Source: Planctomycetales bacterium
Lineage (GTDB): Bacteria > Planctomycetota > JAKEIC01
Length of the DNA stretch: 55,432 nucleotides
Reading direction: 5' to 3'
Assembly: GCA_022614695.1 (NCBI GenBank)
Contig: JAKEIC010000063.1
Span: 1-55,432 of the forward strand
Both the position numbers and the translations under genes were made by a program. Under the pieces are notes generated by a model. The model saw only the letters and a program-made list of their open reading frames with translations. It ran no database searches and was not told the origin of the DNA. Within the stretch, counting starts at the first letter, position 1. Each line of letters opens with the position of its first letter. Positions 16,778 to 24,961 of the stretch are shown here, one piece after another.

Positions 16778-17940
16778 GCGCGCGGCTCGCGACGATCGCG
16801 GCCCTCACCGCCCCTCTCTGGGGGTTCGCCGGCTCCGCCTCGCCCGCCGGGCAGGACGCCCCGCCGCCGGTCGCTCCGCCCTCCCAGGAGGCCACCCCGA
16901 CCGGCCCCACCGACGGGCCGGCGGGCAGGCCGCACTCCGCCCTGGACGGGCAGGAGCTGGACGACCGGCACCGGGCGAGGATCCGCAAGGGCCTCCAGTG
17001 GCTCGCGGACGCGCAGGCGACCGACGGCTCCTACGGACGCGAGCACTACCCGATCGCCTGCACGGCGCTCGCCGGCCTCGCCTTCCTGTCGGCCGGGGAC
17101 GTCCCCGACCGCGGACCGAGGGGGCCGGTGCTCAAGAGATGCCTCGAGTACCTCCTGCAGCAGGCCGCGATCCCGAAGATGGGCTACCTCGGGGACGTCG
17201 GCGGCCGGATGTACAGCCACGGGTTCGCCGCGCTCTTCTTCGCCGAGGTCGTCGGGATGGTCGAGGCGGCCCGGCGCGAGGAGGTGAGCCGGAGCCTCCA
17301 CATGGCGGTCCACCTGATCGAGCGGACGCAGGACTCGAATGGCGGCTGGTACTACGAGCCGAACCGGAACAGCGGCAGCCACGGCGCGGACATCTCGGTG
17401 ACGATCTGCCAGGTGATGGCGCTGCGCGCCGCGCAGGGGGCCGGGGTCGCCGTCTCCCGAGACGTCGTGGACCGGGCCGTCCGGTGCGTGAAGGCCGCCT
17501 GCAAGCCCGACGGCCACTTCGTCTATCGGGTCGTGGACGGCCAGGCCTCGACCGACCCGAGGAACCCCTTCCCGCGCTCGGCCGCCGGGACCTGCATGCT
17601 CTACATGCTCGGCGAGTACGACGCCCCGGAGCTGAAGCTCGGGCTCGGCTACCTGCGCAAGTCCATCGCGGCGGCCGGCGGTCCCACGGCGAACGGCGGC
17701 CTCCAGGCGCTCTCGCCGCAGTTCTACCACTACGCGGTCTACTACGCGGCCCTGGCGATCTTCCAGGCGGGCGGCAGCGACTGGGCGACCTACTTCCCCA
17801 GGATCCGCGACGACCTCATGTCGCGCCAGCTCGAAGACGGCCGCTGGGACGAGGGCTTCACGCACGGCCACCTCGGGACGGCGATGGCGCTGATCGCGCT
17901 GCAGATCCCGTACAGGTACTTGCCGATATTGCAACGGTAG
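16774..17940 (+). CDS. Secreted prenyltransferase/squalene-oxidase repeat protein
   Basis: 388 residues, ATG start coupled to the preceding gene. Signal peptide about 1-27, then a Pro-rich linker to about residue 62. The rest is the alpha/alpha toroid repeat fold: KGLQWLADAQATDGSYG, CLEYLLQQAAIPKMGYLG, LIERTQDSNGGWYYEP, CVKAACKPDGHFVYRV, LGYLRKSI, and QLEDGRWDEGFTHGHLGTAMALIAL. These QDxxGGW/DGxW units define the prenyltransferase/squalene oxidase repeat family. No DxDD cyclase motif is visible. The family is greatly expanded in Planctomycetes, with unknown function. It may act with the TPR partner encoded just upstream. Confidence 0.85.
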   Translation: MSARLATIAALTAPLWGFAGSASPAGQDAPPPVAPPSQEATPTGPTDGPAGRPHSALDGQELDDRHRARIRKGLQWLADAQATDGSYGREHYPIACTALAGLAFLSAGDVPDRGPRGPVLKRCLEYLLQQAAIPKMGYLGDVGGRMYSHGFAALFFAEVVGMVEAARREEVSRSLHMAVHLIERTQDSNGGWYYEPNRNSGSHGADISVTICQVMALRAAQGAGVAVSRDVVDRAVRCVKAACKPDGHFVYRVVDGQASTDPRNPFPRSAAGTCMLYMLGEYDAPELKLGLGYLRKSIAAAGGPTANGGLQALSPQFYHYAVYYAALAIFQAGGSDWATYFPRIRDDLMSRQLEDGRWDEGFTHGHLGTAMALIALQIPYRYLPILQR

Positions 17941-17955
17941 CCCTCGGCCGGGGCC

Positions 17956-18498
17956 GTGATCCTCCTCGACGCCTACAACTGGCTCCTCTCCTCGGTCGAG
18001 GACCCGGACCTCCCGAAGGGGTCGTTGGAGGCCTACCGCGAGCGGGGGCTCCGGCTCCTCGCGGCGTTCGCGGCGCGGTCGCGGGACCGGCTCGTCGCCG
18101 TCTTCGACGGGGCGCGGGACGCGCGGGAGCTGGGGCTGCCGAGCCGCGACCGGTACGAGGGCGTCGAGATCGTCTTCTCGGCCGGCGGGCGCACCGCCGA
18201 CGAGGAGATCGTCCGGATGGTGCGGGCGGAGAAGCGCCCGGGCGAGGTGCGCGTCGTCACGTCGGACGCGGCGCTCGCCCGGTCCGTGCGCTCGGAGGGC
18301 GCCGGGGTCCTTTCGTCCCGGGACTTCGCCGAGATGGTGGCCGACGCCCTCCGCGGCCGGCGCCCGCCCCGGGCCGAGAAGCCCGAGGAGGAGCCGGACG
18401 TCGCGGGCTGGGAGAAGCTCTTCCGCGAGGCGCCGCCGCGCGAGGAGGGGCCGCCCCGTCCCCCGCGGGCGCCGGGCGCCCCCGGGCCGCGCCGATGA
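17956..18498 (+). CDS. NYN-domain (YacP-like) ribonuclease
   Basis: 180 residues, GTG start. The N-terminal 125 residues form a NYN/PIN-like fold: ILLDAYNWLL (first acidic strand), LVAVFDGARD, VEIVFSAGGRTADEEIVRMV with the DE pair, and VRVVTSDAALARSV with the TSD motif. These acidic positions match the metal-binding site of YacP/Rae1 endoribonucleases, which cleave mRNA on ribosomes in Bacillus. The last 45 residues are Pro/Arg/Glu-rich and probably disordered. The end overlaps the VanZ-like gene by ATGA. Confidence 0.8.
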   Translation: MILLDAYNWLLSSVEDPDLPKGSLEAYRERGLRLLAAFAARSRDRLVAVFDGARDARELGLPSRDRYEGVEIVFSAGGRTADEEIVRMVRAEKRPGEVRVVTSDAALARSVRSEGAGVLSSRDFAEMVADALRGRRPPRAEKPEEEPDVAGWEKLFREAPPREEGPPRPPRAPGAPGPRR

Positions 18499-18920
18499 CC
18501 CGGGCCGGGGCGGCGGCCGTCGCCTGGGGCGCCGCGGCGGGCTACATGGCGCTCATCTTCGCGCTCTCGAGCCGGACGATCGCGGTCCCACCCGAGGTCC
18601 TCTTCCCGCACGCGGACAAGCTCGTCCACGTCGGGGAGTACGGGGTGCTCTCTGTGCTGCTCTCCGTAGCCCTCGCTTCATCCTCCCCGGGGGCGAGCGC
18701 CCGGGGGATCGCCTCGGCCGCCGCCCTGCTCGCCTCCCTCTACGGCGCGAGCGACGAGTGGCACCAGTCGTTCGTCCCGGGCCGGGTCGCGACGGTCGGC
18801 GACTGGATCGCGGACACGGTCGGGGCGGCGCTCGCGGCGGCGGCGGTCGCGTTGTGGCGCGGGAGACGCGGGACTTCGGCAGATTCGGGCACGAGCACGA
18901 GCACGAGCACGGGGACGTGA
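18495..18920 (+). CDS. VanZ-like family membrane protein
   Basis: 141 residues with four predicted membrane helices. Diagnostic blocks are DKLVHVGEYGVLSVLLSVAL and YGASDEWHQSFVPGRVATVGDWIADTVGA, both hallmarks of the VanZ-like family (VanZ confers low-level teicoplanin resistance; most homologues have no known role). The last residues, TSTSTSTGT, come from a GAGCAC hexamer repeat that also contains the stop codon, so the native C-terminus may have been replaced or extended. Overlaps the NYN gene by four bases. Confidence 0.85.
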   Translation: MTRAGAAAVAWGAAAGYMALIFALSSRTIAVPPEVLFPHADKLVHVGEYGVLSVLLSVALASSSPGASARGIASAAALLASLYGASDEWHQSFVPGRVATVGDWIADTVGAALAAAAVALWRGRRGTSADSGTSTSTSTGT

Positions 18921-18922
18921 AC
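18887..18922 (+). repeat. GAGCAC hexamer array at the VanZ-like C-terminus
   Basis: Six hexamers: GGGCAC, three GAGCAC, GGGGAC and GTGAAC. Read in frame it encodes alternating Thr-Ser, and the TGA at 18918-18920 lies in the last unit. A longer, more diverged array of the same type is at 42366-42419. Confidence 0.85.
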
Positions 18923-18935
18923 GAGAGGGCGGGCG

Positions 18936-20315
18936 CTACTTGGGGGGCTTCCCCGTCCCCGGTCCCATCCCCGCCACGTCCTTCAGCTCCGGCAGCAGGA
19001 ACTCCCGGACGAGGATCTTCACGGTCGCGGCGAGCGGGATCGCGAGGATCGCGCCGAGGAGGCCGAGAAGCTCGGCCCCCGCGAAGAGGGCGACGAACGC
19101 CGTCACCGGGTGGAGGTCGGCCTCCTTCCCGACGATCTTCGGCGTCAGGTAGAACCCCTCGATCCCGTTCACGACCGCGAAGACCACGAGCACGGCGACG
19201 AGGTAGGGCCACCCGGCCCCGTCGGCAACCAGGAGCAGGAGAGCCGGCGCGAGCCCCACGAGGACCGGGAGGAAGGGCACGACGATCGTCACCCCGGTCG
19301 CGAGTCCGAGCAGGAACGCGTACGGGACGCCGCACAGGAGGAGCCCGGCCCAGGTGAGCCCCGCGCAGATGAGGGCGATCACCACGCGACCGCGCACGAA
19401 GGCCGCCAGGATCCTGTGGATCCGCCCGAGGATCTCCACGGTCCGGGTCCGGATCCGGGCGGGGATGTAGACCTGGGCGTCGCGGGCCGCCGTGTCGAGG
19501 CCGCGCAGGAAGAAGAACGTGTAGAACGGGATGAGCAGCACGACGGAGAGGAAGACGAAGGCCGCCCGGGCCCCGGCCGCGAAGGCGGTCGCCGCCCACG
19601 CCGCCACGGAGAAGCCGGAGGAGACCAGCTCGTCGGCGGAGGCCTCGGCCGCCGCCCGCGCCCTCCCCGCCATCGCGAGCACCTTCTCGGTGATCCCCGG
19701 GAAGCGTCCCTCGAGGCTGCGCGCCTTCCGGATCGCCCAGAGGCGCGCGCGGGTGACATAGCCGAGGTCGGCCTTCCCGTTCCGGTCGGCGTCGAGCACG
19801 TACACCGTGGCGTCGCGGTCGCCGTTCGCGGTCCAATCGTCGTAGGGCTCGCCCCGGTCCCAGGCCTTGTTGCCGTTCAAGTCCTCGAAGGGCTCGGAGG
19901 ACTCGAGGACGGGCGCCCCCCTCTGCCGCGAGAGGCCCGGGAGGCCCTCCTTGCCGCCCGCGGCGTAGGCCTCCTCCCTCCCGAGGATCTCCTCCCCCGG
20001 GAGCGCCCGGACGAACGCGGCCACTTGCGCCACGGCGAGCGGCACGACGACCCCGAGCGTCCCGAGGAACGCGAGGAGGAACCCCGCGAACACGACGACC
20101 GTCGCGCCCCCGCGACCGATCGGCCGCCGGCCGCCGGGCCAAGGGACCTCGCGCCTCTCGAGCGCCTGCACCAGCGGGTTCAGGACGTAGGCGATCGCGA
20201 GCGCGACGAGGAGCGGGTTCAGGACGTCCGAGAGGCGGTAGGCGAGGAGCAGCAGCCCGACGCCGACGGCGACGAGCGCCGCGCCGCGCAGCCACTGGCG
20301 CCCGGCCGGGCTCAT
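18936..20315 (-). CDS. AI-2E/PerM family transporter with an EF-hand insertion
   Basis: 459 residues, ATG at 20315 with AGGAGGA directly upstream. The C-terminal half has the AI-2E/PerM signature: a helix with LLIPFYTFFFLRG, a loop with GRIHRILAAFVRGRVVIALICAGLTWAGLLLCGVPYA, IVPFLPVLVG and the final helices. These proteins export small molecules or exchange ions. Between the second and third membrane segments there is an insert. Asp145-Glu156 (DLNGNKAWDRGE) fits a 12-residue EF-hand loop exactly, with ligands at positions 1, 3, 5, 9 and 12. A second Asp/Asn-rich loop (DADRNGKAD, 175-183) follows. This implies calcium binding in an extramembrane loop, not a usual part of the family. The start overlaps the stop of the upstream gene. 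Confidence 0.85.
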   Translation of the reverse strand: MSPAGRQWLRGAALVAVGVGLLLLAYRLSDVLNPLLVALAIAYVLNPLVQALERREVPWPGGRRPIGRGGATVVVFAGFLLAFLGTLGVVVPLAVAQVAAFVRALPGEEILGREEAYAAGGKEGLPGLSRQRGAPVLESSEPFEDLNGNKAWDRGEPYDDWTANGDRDATVYVLDADRNGKADLGYVTRARLWAIRKARSLEGRFPGITEKVLAMAGRARAAAEASADELVSSGFSVAAWAATAFAAGARAAFVFLSVVLLIPFYTFFFLRGLDTAARDAQVYIPARIRTRTVEILGRIHRILAAFVRGRVVIALICAGLTWAGLLLCGVPYAFLLGLATGVTIVVPFLPVLVGLAPALLLLVADGAGWPYLVAVLVVFAVVNGIEGFYLTPKIVGKEADLHPVTAFVALFAGAELLGLLGAILAIPLAATVKILVREFLLPELKDVAGMGPGTGKPPK

Positions 20316-20737
20316 TCCTCCTCCTGGCTCTTCTCCGGAGGGCTCGAACGCGGGAGGCGGAACTCCCTCTCGAAGGCCTCCTCGAAGTCGTAGCCGGCCG
20401 CGAAGTCGCCCCGCGAGTCGGACTCCTGGCGCCCCATGAGCCCCGCCTCGATCAGGTTGAAGACGATCTCGCCCACGTCCTCGGTCCGCCGGATTCCCCA
20501 CTCGTTCAGCACGGTCTTCGCGAGGAAGCCGAACTTGCGGCCGGCCAGTTCCTTCACGCCCTCGAGGAGCTGCGGCCCGGTCACGTGGCGGTCCTCGGGG
20601 GGGGCCTCGTCCTTCTTGAAGAGCTTCTGCGCGACCGAGAGCGCCTCGAATACGAACGGGTAGGCCTCGCGGCGGAAGCGCGGGTCCTTCCGGCAGATCT
20701 CGGCGAGGATCGCGAGCATCTCCTCGGGGTGGGGCAT
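20312..20737 (-). CDS. PVC-restricted conserved protein (Minf_1886/Plancto_Ver family)
   Basis: 141 residues. The sequence follows the conserved pattern of the Verrucomicrobia/Planctomycetes-restricted family: DPRFRREAYPFVFEALSVAQKLF, HVTGPQLLEGVKELAGRKFG, VLNEWGIRRTEDVGEIVFNLIEAGLM, and the end DFAAGYDFEEAFEREF. The function of the family is unknown. Its presence is the strongest single lineage marker in the window. It sits in a tight operon between holB (ATG/TGA overlap at 20737) and the AI-2E permease (ATGA overlap). Confidence 0.9.
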   Translation of the reverse strand: MPHPEEMLAILAEICRKDPRFRREAYPFVFEALSVAQKLFKKDEAPPEDRHVTGPQLLEGVKELAGRKFGFLAKTVLNEWGIRRTEDVGEIVFNLIEAGLMGRQESDSRGDFAAGYDFEEAFEREFRLPRSSPPEKSQEEE

Positions 20738-21726
20738 CAGCGCAACCTCAGCACCAGATTCTCCACGACGAGGTCCGGGGCCGCGTTCCGGCGGAGCGCC
20801 TCGGCCGACTCGACGAGGGCCCGGAGGCGCGACTCCTCCCGCGCGCCGCCCCCCGCGAGGCGGCCGCGGGTCTCCCGGGCGGCCTCGGCGAGGAGAGCGA
20901 GGAGGGCCTGGCGGCGCTCCTCGAGCGTGCCGGCCTCCGGCGTGGAGGCGGCCAGGACCTCCGCCGCGACCGCGGGCACGGGACGGCCGTCGTCGCGCGA
21001 CCCGAGCAGCGCGGCCGGATCGGGGGGACGCGCGCCCCCCAGAGCGGCCAGCGCCCGGCCCAGGCTCCCTTCCGCCCGCCCGGCGAGAGAGGCGGCCTCA
21101 GCGGCCGGCGCCCCGCGCGCGGCCAGCGCCTCCCGCACGACCGCCTCCGGGAGCGGCCCGAACCGGACGACCTGGCAGCGCGAGCGGACCGTCGGGGGGA
21201 GGGGGAGGAGGGTCTCCGCCACGAGCACCAGGACCGACGCCCCGGGCGGTTCCTCGAGCGTCTTGAGGAGCGCGTTCGCCGCCTCCTCGGTCGCCCGGTC
21301 GGCGCCCTCGATCACGGCCACGCGCCGGACGCCCCGGGAGGGGCGGAGGGCCAGGGACCCCGCCGCCGAGAGCGCCGCCTCGAGCGGGAGGGCCCGCTTC
21401 CCCTCGGGGGGCGCGGTCCACGAGAGGTCCTCGTGCGTCCCCCGCGCCGCGTCGCGGCAGTCCCGGCACTCCCCGCACGCGTCGCCCGTCGACCGTGAAC
21501 CGTGAACCGTGAACTTGCAGAGCAGCCCCGCCGCGAACGCCCGCGCGGCCGTCCTCTTGCCCGTCCCCTCGGGGCCCAGGAAGAGATACGCCGGCGCCAC
21601 CCGCCCGCTCGCGAGCGCCCCGGAGAGCAGCGCCACCGCGCGCGGCTGGCCGAGGACGCCGGCCAGGCGACCGGTCGCGACCGAGGCTGGCCCGGCCCCG
21701 CCCGAGACTGGCAGAGCCCCGCTCAC
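20737..21726 (-). CDS. holB: DNA polymerase III clamp-loader delta-prime subunit
   Basis: 329 residues, GTG start. AAA+ clamp-loader fold: LGQPRAVALLSGAL, P-loop-like GPEGTGKRT, zinc module with C-x2-C-x2-C (ACGECRDC), VAVIEGADRATEEAANALLKTLEEPP (Walker B and box of the HolB/DnaX type) and sensor motif SRCQVVRFGPL. It loads the sliding clamp at replication forks. The zinc module is stretched: 13 residues (KFTVHGSRSTGDA) separate the first Cys from the other three. Seven or so of these come from an in-frame heptamer repeat. Upstream tmk overlaps by four bases. Confidence 0.9.
   Translation of the reverse strand: MSGALPVSGGAGPASVATGRLAGVLGQPRAVALLSGALASGRVAPAYLFLGPEGTGKRTAARAFAAGLLCKFTVHGSRSTGDACGECRDCRDAARGTHEDLSWTAPPEGKRALPLEAALSAAGSLALRPSRGVRRVAVIEGADRATEEAANALLKTLEEPPGASVLVLVAETLLPLPPTVRSRCQVVRFGPLPEAVVREALAARGAPAAEAASLAGRAEGSLGRALAALGGARPPDPAALLGSRDDGRPVPAVAAEVLAASTPEAGTLEERRQALLALLAEAARETRGRLAGGGAREESRLRALVESAEALRRNAAPDLVVENLVLRLR
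21493..21513 (+). repeat. CCGTGAA heptamer array inside holB
   Basis: Three perfect tandem CCGTGAA units, 21 bp, reading as GTTCACG units on the coding strand. They add about seven residues in frame within the zinc module of HolB. Same array type as 11121-11146. Confidence 0.9.
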
Positions 21727-22367
21727 CGGTTGCGCGGGGGCCGCCGGAGCGCGGCCTCGGTCGCGGACCGCACGTCCGCGGCGACGGACTCGAGGGGGCG
21801 GGAGGCGTCCACGACGGCGGCGCGTTCCCCGAGCGAGCGGGCCTCGGCGAGGAACCCGGCCCTCACCTTCCGGAGGTAGTCGGGTCCCCGGGACTCGATC
21901 CGGTCCCCCGCCCCGCCCCGGCGCGCGAGGCCCGCCTCGGCCGGGAGATCCAGGATCACCGTCAGGTCGGGCTCGATCCCCGCGGTCGCGAGGACACCGA
22001 GGCGGCGGATCTCCTCGAGGGGGAACCCGAGCCCGTGGCCCTGGTAGGCGAGCGTCGCCGACACGAACCTCTCGCAGACCACCGGCCGTCCGGCCCGCAG
22101 CGCCGGCCGGATCCGTTCCTCGACGAGCTGCGCGCGGCTCGCCATGTAGAGGAGGACCTCGGCGCGGGGCGCCATGCCGCCCATGGGTGATCGCGCGGGA
22201 GTGAGCAGGATCTTCCGCACCTCCTCGCCGAGCGCCGTCCCTCCCGGGTCCCGGACGTGCTCGGGGTCGAGCCCGCGAGCCTCGCGCAGGTGGCGCACGA
22301 GCCCCCCGGCCAGCGTGGACTTCCCCGACCCGTCCACGCCGTCCAGGACCAGGAAGTGCCCTCCCAC
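21723..22367 (-). CDS. tmk: Thymidylate kinase
   Basis: 214 residues from GTG at 22367. Motifs: HFLVLDGVDGSGKSTLA (P-loop 10-17), DPGGTALGEEVRKILL, LLYMASRAQLVEERIRPALRAGRPVVCERFVSATLAYQG (DRY/F-type region, here CERF), and EPDLTVILDLPAEAGLARR. It phosphorylates dTMP to dTDP for DNA synthesis. The gene overlaps holB by four bases; the tmk-holB pairing is common in bacteria. A TATAAT box lies 12 bases upstream of the start. Confidence 0.92.
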   Translation of the reverse strand: MGGHFLVLDGVDGSGKSTLAGGLVRHLREARGLDPEHVRDPGGTALGEEVRKILLTPARSPMGGMAPRAEVLLYMASRAQLVEERIRPALRAGRPVVCERFVSATLAYQGHGLGFPLEEIRRLGVLATAGIEPDLTVILDLPAEAGLARRGGAGDRIESRGPDYLRKVRAGFLAEARSLGERAAVVDASRPLESVAADVRSATEAALRRPPRNR

Positions 22368-22379
22368 CGCGAGCGGAGG

Positions 22380-22385
22380 ATTATA
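22380..22385 (-). promoter_or_regulatory. Perfect -10 box TATAAT upstream of tmk
   Basis: TATAAT on the minus strand, 12 bases before the tmk GTG, in an otherwise GC-rich gap shared with the divergent mlaE gene. No convincing -35 box at 16-18 bp. It would drive the tmk-holB-PVC protein-permease operon. Confidence 0.5.
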
Positions 22386-22436
22386 GCCGCCCGCCTTGAT
22401 CCCCCGTCCCCCGGCGGCGAGAATCCCCCCGCCCCC

Positions 22437-23234
22437 ATGGGGAACGTGGCGTGGAAGAACCCGTTGCGCGCGACGTTCGAGCGCTTCGGCGCGCGGCTCC
22501 TCCGCGCCGCCGAGGGCTCGGGCGAGGCGCTGATCCTCACCGGCCAGTCCGCGCGTTGGCTGACGGCCGCCTGGAAGAAACGCAAGGACATCGCCGCCCG
22601 GATGGTCTTCTGCGGGTACGGGAGCCTCGGGGTGACGCTTCTCGTCGGGCTCTTCACGGGGATGGTGCTCGCGCTCCAAGCCGGGATCGAGCTCGCCCGC
22701 TACAACCAGGAGGCCCAGGTGGGGCTCCTCGTCTCGGCCAGCATGTTCCGCGAGATGGGGCCGGTCATGACGGGGATCATCCTCGCGGCCCTCGTCGGGT
22801 CGGCCTACGCGGCGGAGCTGGGGACGATGAGCGTCTCGGAGGAGATAGACGCGCTCCGGGTGATGTCCATAGATCCCATCAAGTACCTCGTGATGCCCCG
22901 GGTCCTCGCGCTCACGGTCATGTGCCCGATCCTCTCGCTCCTCTCCGACATGATCGGGATCCTCGGGGGCGCGATCGTCGCGATGGGGCCGCTGCGCGTG
23001 GACTTCACCCGCTACATGGAGCGGGCCGAGGCGGGACTCGACGAGCGGGACCTCTGGACGGGGCTTCTCAAGGCCACGGCCTTCGGCCTGACGATCGCCT
23101 CGGTGGCCTGCACGCAGGGTCTCTCGGCCCGCCAGGGCGCCGAGGGCGTCGGCCGCGCCACGATGCGGGCGGTGGTGATCTCGTTCGTGCTGATCCTCGT
23201 GTTCGACTATTTCCTCACATGGATGTTCTACTAG
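22437..23234 (+). CDS. mlaE: MlaE-type ABC transporter permease
   Basis: 265 residues, ATG start. An integral membrane protein with the MlaE/YrbE signature: LLVGLFTGMVLALQAGIEL, LVSASMFREMGPVMTGIILAALVGSAYAAELGTMSVSEEIDALRVMSIDPIKYLVMPRVLA, and C-terminal helices. MlaE permeases, with an MlaF ATPase and MCE-domain MlaD, move phospholipids between inner and outer membranes. The MCE gene follows one base after the stop. No MlaF-type ATPase gene is present in this window, so the ATPase must be encoded elsewhere. Confidence 0.93.
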   Translation: MGNVAWKNPLRATFERFGARLLRAAEGSGEALILTGQSARWLTAAWKKRKDIAARMVFCGYGSLGVTLLVGLFTGMVLALQAGIELARYNQEAQVGLLVSASMFREMGPVMTGIILAALVGSAYAAELGTMSVSEEIDALRVMSIDPIKYLVMPRVLALTVMCPILSLLSDMIGILGGAIVAMGPLRVDFTRYMERAEAGLDERDLWTGLLKATAFGLTIASVACTQGLSARQGAEGVGRATMRAVVISFVLILVFDYFLTWMFY

Positions 23235-23235
23235 G

Positions 23236-24954
23236 ATGAAGCTCTCCAACGAATCCAAGGTCGGCGGGATCTTCCTGGTCTTCTGCACGATCCTGCTCTG
23301 GCTCACGGTCACGATGAAGGGCTGCCCGCTCACCGCGAAGACCGTCCTCGTCTGCCGCTTCGACACGACCGAGGGGCTCAAGAAGGGCGACGACGTGATC
23401 TTCGGCGGGATCCCGGTTGGCAAGGTGGACGACCTCTCGCTCACCGTGGACGGGTGCCTGGCGACCCTCGCCCTCGAGCGGGGGAAGATCTTCTCGGAGG
23501 GGGTCCTCGTGATCCCGGCCGAGGTGGAGGTCTACGTCGAGGACACGACGATGCTCGGGGGCAAGCGCATCGTGATCGTCGCGCGGCCGCGCGCGCCGGG
23601 CATGAAGCACGTGCCCATGGACCTCGCGCGGGAGGTGGCGGGCCGCGCCCGGGCGCCGATCTCCCGGTCCTTCTCGGTGATCGGCGAGAGGCTCTCCGAG
23701 ATCCTCGCGCCCGAGGGGCCGATCGGCCGGGCCGCGACCCGCATCGAGGCGGCGGCCGACGACCTCTCCGAGATCCTCCGCACCGTCCGCGAGGGGAAGG
23801 GGACGATCGGGAAGCTCGTGCAGGACGACCGCGTCTACGAGGGGATCGCCCGCGCGACCGAGGGGATCGCGCGCGTGACCGAGGCGATAGACGCCGGGAA
23901 GAGCCCGCTCGGCCGGCTCGTGAAGGACGAGAAGATGGGCGAGTCGCTCTCGCGGGCTGTCGAGGCGCTCGGGGAGCCCTCGGGGACGGTGGGGAAGCTC
24001 CTCCACTCCTCGGAGCTCCACGACGAGCTGGTGAAGACGGTCCACCGCCTGGGCGAGGTCGGTGACTCCCTCATGGAGGGGAAGGGCACCCTCGGGAAGC
24101 TCCTCCTGGACGACCGGCTCTACGAGGGGGCGACGAAGACCGTCGAGAACCTGGGCGAGATCACGCAGGGGCTCAAGGAGGGGAAGGGGGCCCTGGGGCG
24201 CCTCCTCACCGACGAGGACGTCTCCCGGAACCTCCGGGACATGTCGGAGAACCTCCGGAAGATCTCCGAGAGCGCCTCGGGAGGCAAGAGCACGCTCGGC
24301 CTCCTCGTCACCGAGGACAAGCTCTACCGCAAGGCCGAGGAGCTGGTGGACACGGGGAACACGATCCTCGGCTCGTTCACCAAGTTCAAGACCTACGCCG
24401 GGCTCTCGTACAAGTACCACGACGTCCAGGACCTTTCCGTGACGCGGATCTACCTCCGGATCGAGCCCTCCGCCGACAAGTTCTTCTACGCGGCGGTGGC
24501 CATCCTCGGTTTCGACAAGCGCGGGGAGATCCTCTACGAGGGGCAGACGACCCCCGACCACGACGACGACTCGAAGCTCGTGCCCGAGGCGCAGATCGGC
24601 TTCCGCTTCTTCGAGCGCCACCTGGCGTTCCGGCTCGGGTTCCTCGAGGGGAAGCTCGGGGGGGGCCTGGACCTCGACTTCTCGCTCCCGGGGTTCGCCG
24701 ACTTCCCCATGCGCATGGGCTTCGAGGCCCGCTACTCCTACGAGGACGAGGACCTGCGGGACGAGGAGGTGAACGAGCAGGTGGATCCGTTCGTCCTGCG
24801 CTTCGAGTGGAGCGTGATGGTCCTCGACCACGTGCGCCTCTACGTCGGTGCGGACAACCTCTTCAACCGAGTCGGCGCCACCGTCGGCGTCGCCTTCGAG
24901 TACCGCGACGACGACATCCGGAGCCTGGTCGGGTTCCTCTCCTTGGGGCGGTAA
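23236..24954 (+). CDS. MCE/MlaD protein with repeat stalk and beta-rich C-terminus
   Basis: 572 residues, ATG start. Anchor helix about 8-28; MCE domain about 38-130 (RFDTTEGLKKGDDVIFGGIPVGKV...). Residues about 185-370 hold six copies of a stalk motif, (E)GKGT(L/I)GKLL..D.L, at spacings of roughly 26-36 residues. After about 385 the sequence becomes alternating beta strands with aromatic girdles (FKTYAGLSYKYHD, AQIGFRFFERHLAFRLGFLEG, GFEARYSYEDED, VRLYVGADNLFNR, VGVAFEYRDDD), like an outer-membrane beta-barrel. One polypeptide may therefore span from inner membrane to outer membrane. Co-transcribed with mlaE. Confidence 0.88.
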   Translation: MKLSNESKVGGIFLVFCTILLWLTVTMKGCPLTAKTVLVCRFDTTEGLKKGDDVIFGGIPVGKVDDLSLTVDGCLATLALERGKIFSEGVLVIPAEVEVYVEDTTMLGGKRIVIVARPRAPGMKHVPMDLAREVAGRARAPISRSFSVIGERLSEILAPEGPIGRAATRIEAAADDLSEILRTVREGKGTIGKLVQDDRVYEGIARATEGIARVTEAIDAGKSPLGRLVKDEKMGESLSRAVEALGEPSGTVGKLLHSSELHDELVKTVHRLGEVGDSLMEGKGTLGKLLLDDRLYEGATKTVENLGEITQGLKEGKGALGRLLTDEDVSRNLRDMSENLRKISESASGGKSTLGLLVTEDKLYRKAEELVDTGNTILGSFTKFKTYAGLSYKYHDVQDLSVTRIYLRIEPSADKFFYAAVAILGFDKRGEILYEGQTTPDHDDDSKLVPEAQIGFRFFERHLAFRLGFLEGKLGGGLDLDFSLPGFADFPMRMGFEARYSYEDEDLRDEEVNEQVDPFVLRFEWSVMVLDHVRLYVGADNLFNRVGATVGVAFEYRDDDIRSLVGFLSLGR

Positions 24955-24961
24955 CGGGACC

